64,000 nt of DNA from Rhodocyclales bacterium (lineage in GTDB: Bacteria; Pseudomonadota; Gammaproteobacteria; Burkholderiales; Rhodocyclaceae): NCBI GenBank assembly GCA_016235025.1, contig JACRMV010000001.1:774722-838721 (forward strand). The letters are read 5' to 3'. The notes beneath the pieces are model-generated. The model was not told the origin of the DNA and searched no databases. It saw only the letters and a program-made list of their open reading frames with translations. A program made the translations under genes and the position numbers. Positions 8,210 through 18,446 of the stretch are shown in pieces; the first letter of the stretch is position 1; each line of letters starts with the position of its first letter.

Positions 8210-9463
8210 TCACAACAGTTCTGAAAAAGGAATAAAACACACTGTATCACCACGCCGGATCGCCTGCTGCGGCGGATTATCGACCAGGCCATCGGCCCAG
8301 GCGCAGGACGTCAGCACAGCGGAGCTCTGGCTGGCAAACAGGCTCGCGCCGCCATCGGCATCAATCCGGGCGCGCAAAAATTCACGGCGCGGATCGCCCC
8401 GCCAGTCGAAATTCGCCCGCAGCGAAATGCCGCGCGGCGCGGTGACGCCCGCCCCCTGCATTCTCAGGATCACCGGCCGCACCAGCATGACGAAGGTGAC
8501 GAAACTCGATACCGGATTGCCGGGCAGACCGATGAAAACCGCCGCGTTATTTTCCGCTGCCATGTCATATTCCGCAGTATTCGCCGTCGTACCCGCGCCG
8601 ACTTTTCTTACATGACCAAACGCCAGCGGCTTGCCCGGCTTGATCGCGATCTGCCATAGGTCGAGCGCGCCTTCGGCTTCCACCGCCGGCTTGACATGGT
8701 CTTCCTCGCCGACCGAAACGCCGCCGCTGGTGAGGATCAAATCATTTTCCTGCGCCGCTTCGCGCAACGCGGCGCGTGTCGCGGCGAGATTGTCCGGCAC
8801 GATGCCGAGATCGGCCACGTCGCAGCCGAGGTTTTCCAGCAGCGCGCGCAAGGTGAAACGATTGGAGTTGTAGATGCCGCCGGGTTTCAGCGCCTCGCCC
8901 GGCATCGCCAGTTCGTCGCCGGTGGAAAACAAGGCCACGCGCAAGCGGCGGAATACCGTGAGTTCCGCCGCGCCGACCGAGGCCGCCAGCCCGAGCTGCG
9001 CCGGGCCAAGGCGCGTTCCGGCCGCCAGCACCTCGCTGCCGGCCGTGATGTCCTCGCCACGGCGACGAAGCCATTCGCCGGGGCGCGGCAGATGGTTGAT
9101 GATGACGGCATCGTCTTCACGGAGGCACAGCTCCTGCATCACGATGGCGTCTGCGCCAGGCGGAACCGGTGCGCCGGTGAAAATCCGTGCCGCCGTGCCG
9201 GGTGTCAACGTATGTCCGACACTGCCGGCCGGGATGCGCTGGGCGATATTCAGCCGCGTACCCACCGCCGGCACGTCGGCGACGCGCAGCGCATAGCCAT
9301 CCATCGAGCTGTTATCGAGCGGCGGCACGTCGATGATCGAGCGCAGCGATTCAGCCAGCACGCGGCCGCGCGCCATTACAGCCGGCACGCAGTCCGTTTC
9401 CGCAACGGCCGCCACATTCGCCAGCAGGCGCTGCAGCGCCTCGTCAAAGCTCAACATGTTCAT
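8210..9463 (-). CDS. moeA2: Molybdopterin molybdenumtransferase MoeA (second copy) with a repeat-encoded insert
   Basis: The 417-residue MoeA paralogue has PPLDNSSMDGYALR, RIFTGAPVPPGADAIVMQE, LFSTGDEL, TSGGVSVGEEDHVK and FIGLPGNPVSSFV. Between the KPGKPLAFG strand and GLPGNPVSS, where MoeA proteins usually have a short loop, it carries about 20 extra residues (around VRKVGAGTTANTAEYD). Their first part is a dispersed-repeat copy at 8583-8606. The insert is in frame, so the enzyme may still fold. Its start overlaps the mobB stop codon (ATGA). Having two MoeA copies may reflect Mo/W discrimination or simple redundancy. Confidence 0.92.
   Translation of the reverse strand: MNMLSFDEALQRLLANVAAVAETDCVPAVMARGRVLAESLRSIIDVPPLDNSSMDGYALRVADVPAVGTRLNIAQRIPAGSVGHTLTPGTAARIFTGAPVPPGADAIVMQELCLREDDAVIINHLPRPGEWLRRRGEDITAGSEVLAAGTRLGPAQLGLAASVGAAELTVFRRLRVALFSTGDELAMPGEALKPGGIYNSNRFTLRALLENLGCDVADLGIVPDNLAATRAALREAAQENDLILTSGGVSVGEEDHVKPAVEAEGALDLWQIAIKPGKPLAFGHVRKVGAGTTANTAEYDMAAENNAAVFIGLPGNPVSSFVTFVMLVRPVILRMQGAGVTAPRGISLRANFDWRGDPRREFLRARIDADGGASLFASQSSAVLTSCAWADGLVDNPPQQAIRRGDTVCFIPFSELL
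8583..8606 (-). repeat. Dispersed 24-bp repeat, copy 4 (inside moeA2)
   Basis: On the minus strand it reads AAAAGTCGGCGCGGGTACG plus a short tail, giving KVGAGTTA in frame within a MoeA loop. This is the clearest case of a copy interrupting a conserved protein without breaking its frame. Confidence 0.75.
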
Positions 9464-9969
9464 TTGAATCCCTGGTGTCGTAGTATGAAATCAAGAATGG
9501 CGTCATGGTCGTTGAGGCTCATCACTGGCAGGTTGGTTTCCAGGGCAAGTTCATCCGGCGCATCGGTCGCCACCGCGACCAGCGTTTCGATCTCGCTGGC
9601 CACGATCAGCGGCTTGCCCAGCGCCACGCGATGCACCACCATTTTTGGAATCGGCACATGCTTGAAGCCTTCGACCAGTACCAGGTCGCAGTCCGAAAAG
9701 CGCGCCAGCTGTTCATCAAGCGAGGGTTCAGGCGTGCCGCGCAACTCGTGCATCAACACCCAGCGTTGATCGGAAACCAGCAACACCTCGCTGCAACCGG
9801 CCTCGCGCAGGCGATAGGAATCCTTGCCGGGGTGGTCGATATCGAAATGATGGTGTGCGTGCTTGACCAGCGACACCTTGAGGCCATGCGCCACGAAACG
9901 GGGAATCAAAGCCTCCAGCAGCGTGGTTTTACCCGAGCCGGAATAGCCGGCAAGACCGAAGACTTTCAT
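9460..9969 (-). CDS. mobB: Molybdopterin-guanine dinucleotide biosynthesis protein MobB
   Basis: A 169-residue P-loop GTPase (GYSGSGKTTLLEALI at the N terminus) with the MobB signature KHAHHHFDIDHPGKDSYR and DLVLVEGFKH. It assists MobA in attaching GMP to the cofactor; mobA is not in the window. The ATG at 9969 puts the Walker A motif at residues 8-15. It overlaps both neighbours by ATGA, so translation is coupled. Confidence 0.93.
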   Translation of the reverse strand: MKVFGLAGYSGSGKTTLLEALIPRFVAHGLKVSLVKHAHHHFDIDHPGKDSYRLREAGCSEVLLVSDQRWVLMHELRGTPEPSLDEQLARFSDCDLVLVEGFKHVPIPKMVVHRVALGKPLIVASEIETLVAVATDAPDELALETNLPVMSLNDHDAILDFILRHQGFK

Positions 9970-11285
9970 TGCACTTCCTCGGCCGTCTTTGCGCATGGCA
10001 CCACCAGCACCGGCGCGAAACCGCCGCCAGGAGTGCGGAAATTGGTTGTCTGCCCCTGCCACAACCGCGCCGCAACGAGCTGGACATGGCCGGCATAGAC
10101 ATAGGTGCGCAGATCGAGCTTGAGCTCGACACTCTGGTCATCCTGCTGCAACGTGCGCTGCGAAGGCGGCACCAGCGCCTGGGCCACATAGTCGCCGGCG
10201 ATGATCTCGTCGAAAACCCGGCGCGTCAGCTTGTCGCCGCGATAGGTGGCCTTCGAGCCATAGCCTGCTACCGGCTTGAAGAACAGTTGCCGCCGCCGCG
10301 CCCAGAAATCGTCGGCCTGCCCTGCCGTCACGGCTTCGGTGCGCGGGATGGCCGCCGCAAGCAGGGTGCGCGTCGGCGCGTCGACACTCCAGGCCGCAAG
10401 TTGCGCGTCATCGCACAAGGCGACCAGATTGCGCTTGTCGGCGAACAGCGCATGGGCACGCGGATGCGGCGTGATCGCTACGACATCGGCGAGATACGCC
10501 TCGCGCAAGACCCGATGCCGCGGCTCCTCGAAATAAAAGTCGGTGAGCCGGTTGTAGACCAGGTCGATGCGCGCCTCGCCGTGCCAGAGCGCACCGTCGC
10601 GCAGGCTCAACTCGGCCGGATCGGCAATCACGGCATGGAGGCCCGCGGCTTCGAACAGGCGTTGAAACAATACGAACTCGGGGTAAAGGTACTGATCGTG
10701 CGGGGCGTCATCGACGATGGCGACGGTTCGTAAAAACTCGGCGCTAGCACTACGGCGATGGTGCGCACAAAAGCGCGCCCACTCGTTGCGAAACATGTCG
10801 AGGAACAGGTGTTCGGGTGTATCGACGGCAAGCTCGCCGGGCAAAAGTGCCTGCACTTCGTCGCAGCAGGCTTTTTGCGCCCGTTCCAACAATGCGTTGA
10901 GCAAGCCGCCGCCGGCGTTGGTGTTGATTTCGATCAGTTGCGGCCCGGCCGCGCCCAAGTGAAAATCGTAACCGAAGAACACGCCCAGCGGCCCCGGCTC
11001 ATGGCGCGCAATTTGCGGCGCGCGGGCCAATGCCTGTGCCTGGTACGCAGGCAGCGCGGCGATGCGTTCAACTGCCGCCACCAGCGCGGCCATGCGCGCA
11101 ATGTGCGCCTCGCCGACGAAAACCATCGACTGGGAAAACAGATGCGGCCGCGCAACCAGCACCTCCTCATGAAACGACGGACTCACGCGTGCGAGCTCTG
11201 TCGTGAGCCGCTCGCTATCAAGAGAAACGCAGCGGCAGTCGGCGTTCAGTTGCTGCGCCCGGACGATGCAGTCGTGATCATTCAT
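9966..11285 (-). CDS. ATP-grasp-like protein of unknown substrate in the Moco operon
   Basis: The 439-residue product shows features of an ATP-grasp ligase: LIEINTNAGGGLLNALLE, then KPVAGYGSKATYRGDK followed by DYVAQALVPP, then LKLDLRTYVYAGHVQLVAARLWQG and TNFRTPGGG. These correspond to nucleotide- and metal-binding segments of glutathionylspermidine/glutathione-synthase-like enzymes. The substrate is unknown. It overlaps dinG by 8 bases and mobB by 4, so it is expressed with Moco genes; whether it acts on the cofactor is untested. The fold call is motif-based and moderate. Confidence 0.65.
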   Translation of the reverse strand: MNDHDCIVRAQQLNADCRCVSLDSERLTTELARVSPSFHEEVLVARPHLFSQSMVFVGEAHIARMAALVAAVERIAALPAYQAQALARAPQIARHEPGPLGVFFGYDFHLGAAGPQLIEINTNAGGGLLNALLERAQKACCDEVQALLPGELAVDTPEHLFLDMFRNEWARFCAHHRRSASAEFLRTVAIVDDAPHDQYLYPEFVLFQRLFEAAGLHAVIADPAELSLRDGALWHGEARIDLVYNRLTDFYFEEPRHRVLREAYLADVVAITPHPRAHALFADKRNLVALCDDAQLAAWSVDAPTRTLLAAAIPRTEAVTAGQADDFWARRRQLFFKPVAGYGSKATYRGDKLTRRVFDEIIAGDYVAQALVPPSQRTLQQDDQSVELKLDLRTYVYAGHVQLVAARLWQGQTTNFRTPGGGFAPVLVVPCAKTAEEVQ

Positions 11286-13251
11286 CCGCTAATTTTACAG
11301 CTGCAGCGGATGCGGCAAAAAAGGCTTCAACCTCGCCCGCCTCGCGCGTGCGGCGCATCGGCGGCAACGCCTGCCAGACCGTGCGGCCATACGGCTTGGC
11401 GGTCAGGCGCGGGTCACAGATCATCAACACGCCACGATCGGTTTCGTCGCGGATCAGCCGCCCGGCGCCCTGCTTCATGTTGATCACGGTGCGCGGCAAC
11501 TGGTATTCCATGAACGGGTTGCGGCCCGCCTGGCGCAGGCGATCGATGCGCGCCGCCAGCACCGGGTCGTCGGGCGGAGCGAACGGCAGCTTGTCGATCA
11601 CCACCAGCGAGAGCGCCTTACCGCGCACATCGACGCCTTCCCAGAAGCTCTGGCTGGCCACCAGGATTGCGTTGCCGAGGACACGGAAGCGATCGAGCAA
11701 TTCGCTTTTCGAGCTTTCGCCCTGCATCAGCAGCGGCAGCGCCCGTTCCTCAGCAGCCAGCTTCTCCTGCAGCAACTCGCGGATGCGGCGCATCGCGCGC
11801 AGGCTGGTGCACAGCACGAAGGAGCCATGACCCGCCGCGCCCGCCGCACGCAGCGCCGGCCACGCTGCCTCGACCACGGCCTCGGCATAGAACGGGCTGT
11901 TCGGATCGGGCATGCCGTGCGGCGCGTAGAGCAAGGCATTTTGCGAATAATCGAAAGGGCTGCCCCACAGTGCGGTCGCCGCCTCGGTCAGCCCAAGTTC
12001 GTTGCAGTAATGGGAAAAATTGTTGCCGACGGCGAGCGTCGCCGAAGTAAAAATCCAGGCCCGGGGGTGACCTTCCATTTGCCGCCGGAAGATCGGTGCG
12101 ACATCGAGCGGCGTCAGGTTCAGCGCCAGCGCCTGGGAGAACGCCTCCAGCCATTTGACGGCGACATCCTGCTCTCCGGGCGCACCGCCGTTTCTCCAGC
12201 GCAGCAGGCGCGCCACCAGTTCCTGCGCCCGCGCCAGGCAATTCGCCAGGCCCTCGCCACGCTCGGCCTGGGTTTCGAGGTGACGGGCGAGTTCCTGCAA
12301 CGCCTGCTGCACGGCATCCAGCGCAGCGCCGAAGAGCGGATCGCCTTCGACCTGCGCGCCGGGCAGGCGCAGATTTTCGCCCTTGACCGCCAGCCGCAGA
12401 TCGCGCGCCGTCTTGTCCAGCGCCGTGGCGGCGTCCTGCAGGGGGGTGTAGTCCTTGCAACTGGCGAGACCCTCGCTGCGTGCATCGCGCGCCAGCTCAA
12501 TCAGTTGCGAGGTCGACAGACTCTCGCCGAAAAACAGACCGGCCACTTCCGGCAACTGGTGCGCCTCGTCGAAGATCACCGCGTTGCAGGCCGGCAGCAG
12601 CTCGCCCATGCCCTCGTCCTTGAGCATGACGTCGGCAAAAAACAGGTGGTGGTTGACCACCACCACATCGGCCATCTGCGCATTCTGGCGTGCGGCAAGG
12701 ACGAAACAATCCTTCACGTTCGGGCATTCCTGGCCGAGGCAGTTCTCGCGCGTCGAGGTGGCCACGTTCCAGGCCGCCGATTCCTCCGGCACGTCGCTGC
12801 ACTCGGCCTTGTCACCGGTTTTGGTGCGCTCGGCAAAGCGCGCGATCTTGCGCAGATGGGCGGCTTCTTCGCGGCTCGCCAGCCGCCCGGTGGTCAGCGC
12901 ACGTTCGAGGTGATAGGGACAGACGTAATTGGCGCGGCCCTTGAGCAGCGCGATCGTGGCGCCGATCTTGAGCGCGGCGCGCACCGTCGGCAGGTCGCGG
13001 TTGAACAGCTGATCCTGCAAGGTCTTGGTGCCAGTGGACACAATCACCTTGCCGCCCGAGAGCAGCGCTGGCACGAGATAGGCGAAAGTCTTGCCGGTGC
13101 CGGTGCCGGCCTCGGCCACCAGCGCGGTATTGCCCGCCATCGCGGCGGCAATCTGCTGCGCCATTTCAAGTTGCTGCGGCCGCGGACGAAAGCCGGGAAT
13201 GGCAGCGGCAAGCGGCCCATCGGAGGCAAAAAGGCGGTCGAAATCAGGCAT
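11278..13251 (-). CDS. dinG: ATP-dependent DNA helicase, DinG/YoaA (XPD-like) family
   Basis: The 657-residue superfamily 2 helicase has Walker A AEAGTGTGKTFAYL (residues about 43-56) and the DEAH box IFDEAHQLPE. It has four cysteines typical of an iron-sulfur cluster (NYVCPYHLE and ENCLGQECPNVKDC) and a C-terminal helicase motif VINMKQGAGRLIR. These proteins unwind forked or R-loop DNA in repair. It heads the leftward operon that continues through Moco genes. Length fits YoaA rather than longer nuclease-fused DinG forms. Confidence 0.9.
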   Translation of the reverse strand: MPDFDRLFASDGPLAAAIPGFRPRPQQLEMAQQIAAAMAGNTALVAEAGTGTGKTFAYLVPALLSGGKVIVSTGTKTLQDQLFNRDLPTVRAALKIGATIALLKGRANYVCPYHLERALTTGRLASREEAAHLRKIARFAERTKTGDKAECSDVPEESAAWNVATSTRENCLGQECPNVKDCFVLAARQNAQMADVVVVNHHLFFADVMLKDEGMGELLPACNAVIFDEAHQLPEVAGLFFGESLSTSQLIELARDARSEGLASCKDYTPLQDAATALDKTARDLRLAVKGENLRLPGAQVEGDPLFGAALDAVQQALQELARHLETQAERGEGLANCLARAQELVARLLRWRNGGAPGEQDVAVKWLEAFSQALALNLTPLDVAPIFRRQMEGHPRAWIFTSATLAVGNNFSHYCNELGLTEAATALWGSPFDYSQNALLYAPHGMPDPNSPFYAEAVVEAAWPALRAAGAAGHGSFVLCTSLRAMRRIRELLQEKLAAEERALPLLMQGESSKSELLDRFRVLGNAILVASQSFWEGVDVRGKALSLVVIDKLPFAPPDDPVLAARIDRLRQAGRNPFMEYQLPRTVINMKQGAGRLIRDETDRGVLMICDPRLTAKPYGRTVWQALPPMRRTREAGEVEAFFAASAAAVKLADE

Positions 13252-13307
13252 GGCGGGCGCGGCATGGTAGCACGCCTGAACACTCAGACCCTGGGGCGGG
13301 ATGCGCC

Positions 13308-13332
13308 AAAAAGTCGGTGCTGGCGCTACGGC
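13308..13332 (+). repeat. Dispersed 24-bp repeat, copy 5
   Basis: Intergenic copy (AAAAAGTCGGTGCTGGCG core with one change) 56 bases upstream of the dinG start. Confidence 0.7.
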
Positions 13333-13453
13333 ACATCCCGGGCGGAATCCACACTATAGAGTTTGGCTATTGAATAGATAATAAAAATCAATTTTACAAA
13401 TAATGGCCAAGTTTCTACCATTCACTTCGTAGCAAGAAATAAAGGAAAACCCA

Positions 13454-13534
13454 ATGCGTTCCACATCCCTTTCCTACCCGTCGGCACTGGAGTTCTTGAT
13501 TCTCTTCTATGCTGAAGTTGCACTTGCGTATTGA
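13454..13534 (+). CDS. Putative 26-residue leader peptide upstream of katG
   Basis: The frame starts with ATG seven bases after AAAGGA and encodes a 26-residue peptide beginning MRSTSLSYPSALEFL and ending in FYAEVALAY, with a hydrophobic middle. The stop is 29 bases before the katG start. It could be a translated upstream frame that affects katG expression, or chance. I do not recognise the peptide. Confidence 0.35.
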   Translation: MRSTSLSYPSALEFLILFYAEVALAY

Positions 13535-13551
13535 TCAACCCCACCTGATAA

Positions 13552-15747
<2,196 letters not shown>

Positions 15748-15784
15748 TCCCGCTACGGCAAACTGAAATACGCCTTGCGCATAC

Positions 15785-15820
15785 ACAACCCGCTCCCGCC
15801 CCGGGCGCGGGTTGTTTTTC
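15785..15820 (+). terminator. Rho-independent terminator after katG
   Basis: The 9-bp stem ACAACCCGC / GCGGGTTGT (15785-15793 with 15807-15815) is followed by a T run to 15819. Confidence 0.8.
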
Positions 15821-15823
15821 ATA

Positions 15824-16618
15824 TCAAGGCAGTGCCTCAACTTGCAACAAAAGTCGGCGCTGGCGGGACGCCGAATGCGTGCCATGGCGGGCGATTCCCG
15901 CCGTATCGCCGCGCTCCTCGCTGCTCGAGGCGCCGAGTTCCATCCATTCACCCAGTCGTCCGCTGACGGTGGTGAACAAGCGCATCACATTGACCGAATC
16001 CGGCAGCGACCCGGCGCTGGCGTCGACCGGGCTGATCTCCAGCGTCACCCGCTCGCCGTCGAGATGCGGCACGGCGACGAAGCCGGTACCCAAATCGCGC
16101 TGCACCAGGCTTTCCGCAACGATGACCCCGGCCGGCGTCAGCACCACCTGACGCAGCGGCAACAGCAGCGACTGGCCGACGAAAATCGAGGCCTGGCCAT
16201 CTTCGATGGTCTGCACTTCCTGCTGCGTGGTGCTGCGGTTGCGACGTTCGGACTGATAGGCATGCGCCGTGGCTGTCGTTCCCGGCGCTCCGGCGCCGAG
16301 CACAACCCGTCCGGAGAAGCTCGCACCCGTTGCATCTTCCGCACGTTCGCCTTCCTGCCGGACACGGATCACCAGCCGCCGTGGCGGCGTATCGAGGGCA
16401 GCGACGAGCCTCCGTATCTCCGCCTGATTACGCGGCGAAGCGCGCAGGAACAGCATGTCATTGACGCCGCTGAGCGCCCCGCCCGCCTCGACGAAAGGCA
16501 TCAGTTGCGGCAACACCTGCCCGGCGCGCCGGTGCTGCAAGCTGATCACCTCCAGCGGCTGCGCCAGCGCCGTCGATGTCCACAACAGCAGAAGTACAAA
16601 TGGCACTGGCCATTTCAT
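15824..16618 (-). CDS. Secretin N1-domain-like exported protein
   Basis: The 264-residue product has a signal peptide (VPFVLLLLWTSTALA). A region similar to the N1 domain of type II/III secretins follows (PLEVISLQHRRAGQVLPQL, then RNQAEIRRLVAALDTPPRR), and then a beta-rich C-terminal half. It lacks the secretin pore domain, so it is not a pore protein by itself. Near the C terminus a dispersed-repeat copy is read in frame (HSASRQRRLLL), just before the last strand LQVEALP. It overlaps the upstream hydrolase gene by 4 bases. Its partner and role are unknown. Confidence 0.7.
   Translation of the reverse strand: MKWPVPFVLLLLWTSTALAQPLEVISLQHRRAGQVLPQLMPFVEAGGALSGVNDMLFLRASPRNQAEIRRLVAALDTPPRRLVIRVRQEGERAEDATGASFSGRVVLGAGAPGTTATAHAYQSERRNRSTTQQEVQTIEDGQASIFVGQSLLLPLRQVVLTPAGVIVAESLVQRDLGTGFVAVPHLDGERVTLEISPVDASAGSLPDSVNVMRLFTTVSGRLGEWMELGASSSEERGDTAGIARHGTHSASRQRRLLLQVEALP
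15848..15872 (+). repeat. Dispersed 24-bp repeat, copy 6
   Basis: Nearly perfect core CAAAAGTCGGCGCTGGCG within the 3' end of the secretin-like gene, antisense to it. Confidence 0.75.
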
Positions 16619-17589
16619 GAAACATCCTCCGCCGCCAGCAGAAAATCACGCACCACGGTGATCTGCTCCTCGCTCATCAACCACGGCGCATGCCCGACGC
16701 CGGGGAATTCCACCACCTGTAGCGGCGGCCCGCTCTCCTGCATGCGGCGTACCGTGTCCGCCGTCAGCAGATCGGAATCCTCGCCGCGCAGCACCAGCAC
16801 CGGGCAGCGCACCTGGTCCCAGATCGACCACAGGGCGATGCCGAAAAAATCGGCCGTGAACTTCGTGTCATCACTACCCTTGCCCTGCATCGCCTCGATG
16901 ATTGCGGGATCCCATCCGAGACGAAAGCCGCCCGACTCCAGTTCGGAAACACTGTGGCGCGTAACTTCACGCCACTGCTCGTCGCTGATCGGGCCAAAGC
17001 TGGCGCAAGCCTCACGCAGATACTGTTCGGCCACGGCCAGATTCTCGAAGTGGGAAGGCCCGTTGCCATGCGCGCCTTTCAGCCGCCGCAAGGCGCTCCA
17101 CGGCACCATCGGGCCGACGTCGTTGAGTACCAGGCGACGAATCGGCGAACCTTCGCGCGCCGCCAGCAGCATGCCGATCAGACCGCCCATCGAGGTGCCA
17201 ACCCAGTCGACCTGCCGCAGGTCCAGGTACGATGCATCCTGCTGGCCGAAGAAGCGTCGCCAGCCCCTGGCCGGCGACACAAGCCGGCGAACCGCTGTCA
17301 GGCGGGCGATCAATGCTGCCGCATCCGACTGATACAGTGAAAAGCCATAATCTTCGCCATGCTCCAGCCAGTCGCTCCTGCCGCGCCCGACCACATCCAT
17401 GCAGGCGACGCGGAAATGGAGCGAAAGCGCCGCCGCCAGCGCATCGAAATCGCGGCTGTTGCGCGTCAGGCCATGCACGCAAAGGACGATCCGGCTGGCC
17501 TCCTCGTCGCCCCATTCGGTGTAGGCGACCTCGTGGAAGCCGTGCGGATCGAGGGCGGAGAAACGCTGCAATTTTGGTTGAGATCGCAT
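16615..17589 (-). CDS. Alpha/beta-hydrolase fold protein
   Basis: The 324-residue hydrolase has an HG oxyanion region (LCVHGLTRNSRDF), the nucleophile elbow GTSMGG, an acid within LVLRGEDSDLL and a catalytic histidine in GVGHAPWL. That is a complete Ser-Asp-His set. I chose the ATG at 17589 because GGGA lies just upstream; starts at 17601 and 17607 would add 4 or 6 residues. The substrate is unknown. It overlaps the secretin-like gene and is probably co-transcribed with it. Confidence 0.8.
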   Translation of the reverse strand: MRSQPKLQRFSALDPHGFHEVAYTEWGDEEASRIVLCVHGLTRNSRDFDALAAALSLHFRVACMDVVGRGRSDWLEHGEDYGFSLYQSDAAALIARLTAVRRLVSPARGWRRFFGQQDASYLDLRQVDWVGTSMGGLIGMLLAAREGSPIRRLVLNDVGPMVPWSALRRLKGAHGNGPSHFENLAVAEQYLREACASFGPISDEQWREVTRHSVSELESGGFRLGWDPAIIEAMQGKGSDDTKFTADFFGIALWSIWDQVRCPVLVLRGEDSDLLTADTVRRMQESGPPLQVVEFPGVGHAPWLMSEEQITVVRDFLLAAEDVS

Positions 17590-17636
17590 AAGTCCCGACA
17601 TGCCCATAGAGTGCCATCATTTGGCGCCCGATGACA

Positions 17637-17661
17637 GAAAAGTCGGCGCTGGCAAGACGGC
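17637..17661 (+). repeat. Dispersed 24-bp repeat, copy 7
   Basis: Intergenic copy (AAAAGTCGGCGCTGGCA) upstream of the hydrolase; another copy follows 38 bases later. Confidence 0.75.
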
Positions 17662-17698
17662 AAAGAGCGAAGAAGGATCACCGGCTTTCAGCGCAGCT

Positions 17699-17722
17699 AA
17701 AAGCCGGCGCCGGTGACACGGC
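17699..17722 (+). repeat. Dispersed 24-bp repeat, copy 8
   Basis: Intergenic copy (AAAAGCCGGCGCCGGTGAC). Its first half pairs with ACCGGCTTT at about 17680, giving a possible hairpin between copies 7 and 8. Confidence 0.6.
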
Positions 17723-17778
17723 AAAAGGCGCATGGCCAATATTTCAGGCCAGCATGCCCTCGCGTGCAGGCAGTGACT

Positions 17779-18276
17779 TCATCCGGCCCATGGACAGACT
17801 GCCAGGCCAGCCAGATATTCACCCGCCAGGCAATCCTCCACGCCGCCCTCGATACAGTGCACCGGCACCGAGAGCATCAAGTTGAAAGGCAGCGCAAAAT
17901 TCTCCACCGTCCGGCCGGCCGCATCGCGATAAGCGCCGTCGGCATCCGGCCCCGTCGCCTGCAAACGCTCGCGCAGCGGCGCCAGCGAAGCGGCATAACC
18001 CAGCACCGGTTTGCCCAGCGCCAGCGCGTAGCCGATCTCGACGCAGGTTCCCGAATCCGGCTCGGCGCCGCGAAACGGGTTGAGGTTGGCGACCACGGCA
18101 TCGGCCGCATTCAGGAGTTGCAGGTTGTTGCGAAAAATCGCCGCCGCCGTGGCGGCCTCGCCGTCCAGCGGAATCAGGGCGATGTGGCCGAGCCCGTGGC
18201 ACAGTGCGCGAACCTGTTCCGCCCACTGGAAGGCATCAAGACGAAACACATCGGGGCCGGCGAAATAGAGCTTCAT
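17779..18276 (-). CDS. Nucleoside 2-deoxyribosyltransferase family protein
   Basis: The 165-residue product matches the family: N-terminal MKLYFAGPDVF, ADAVVANLNPFRGAEPDSGT with the catalytic-region acid, and EIGYALALGKPVLGY. These enzymes cleave or exchange the glycosidic bond of deoxynucleosides; some relatives hydrolyse dNMPs. The start at 18276 gives the canonical N terminus. It is flanked by repeat copies on both sides and appears to be transcribed alone. Confidence 0.85.
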   Translation of the reverse strand: MKLYFAGPDVFRLDAFQWAEQVRALCHGLGHIALIPLDGEAATAAAIFRNNLQLLNAADAVVANLNPFRGAEPDSGTCVEIGYALALGKPVLGYAASLAPLRERLQATGPDADGAYRDAAGRTVENFALPFNLMLSVPVHCIEGGVEDCLAGEYLAGLAVCPWAG

Positions 18277-18319
18277 GCCGGACCTGCCACGCCGCCACAC
18301 ATACCGCGCCTCGAATCTC

Positions 18320-18344
18320 GCCGCATCACCCGCACCGACTTTTG
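18320..18344 (-). repeat. Dispersed 24-bp repeat, copy 9
   Basis: Minus-strand copy (CAAAAGTCGGTGCGGGTGA) just upstream of the deoxyribosyltransferase gene. Confidence 0.7.
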
Positions 18345-18446
18345 TTGCATCCTGAAAATCTCATCTCATTACCCGGCTTCCGGCGCAATCAGCGTCCCGG
18401 CCTCGGGTCAGACTGGCATTGACCCAGTCGGCGGAGGGCCACTCCA

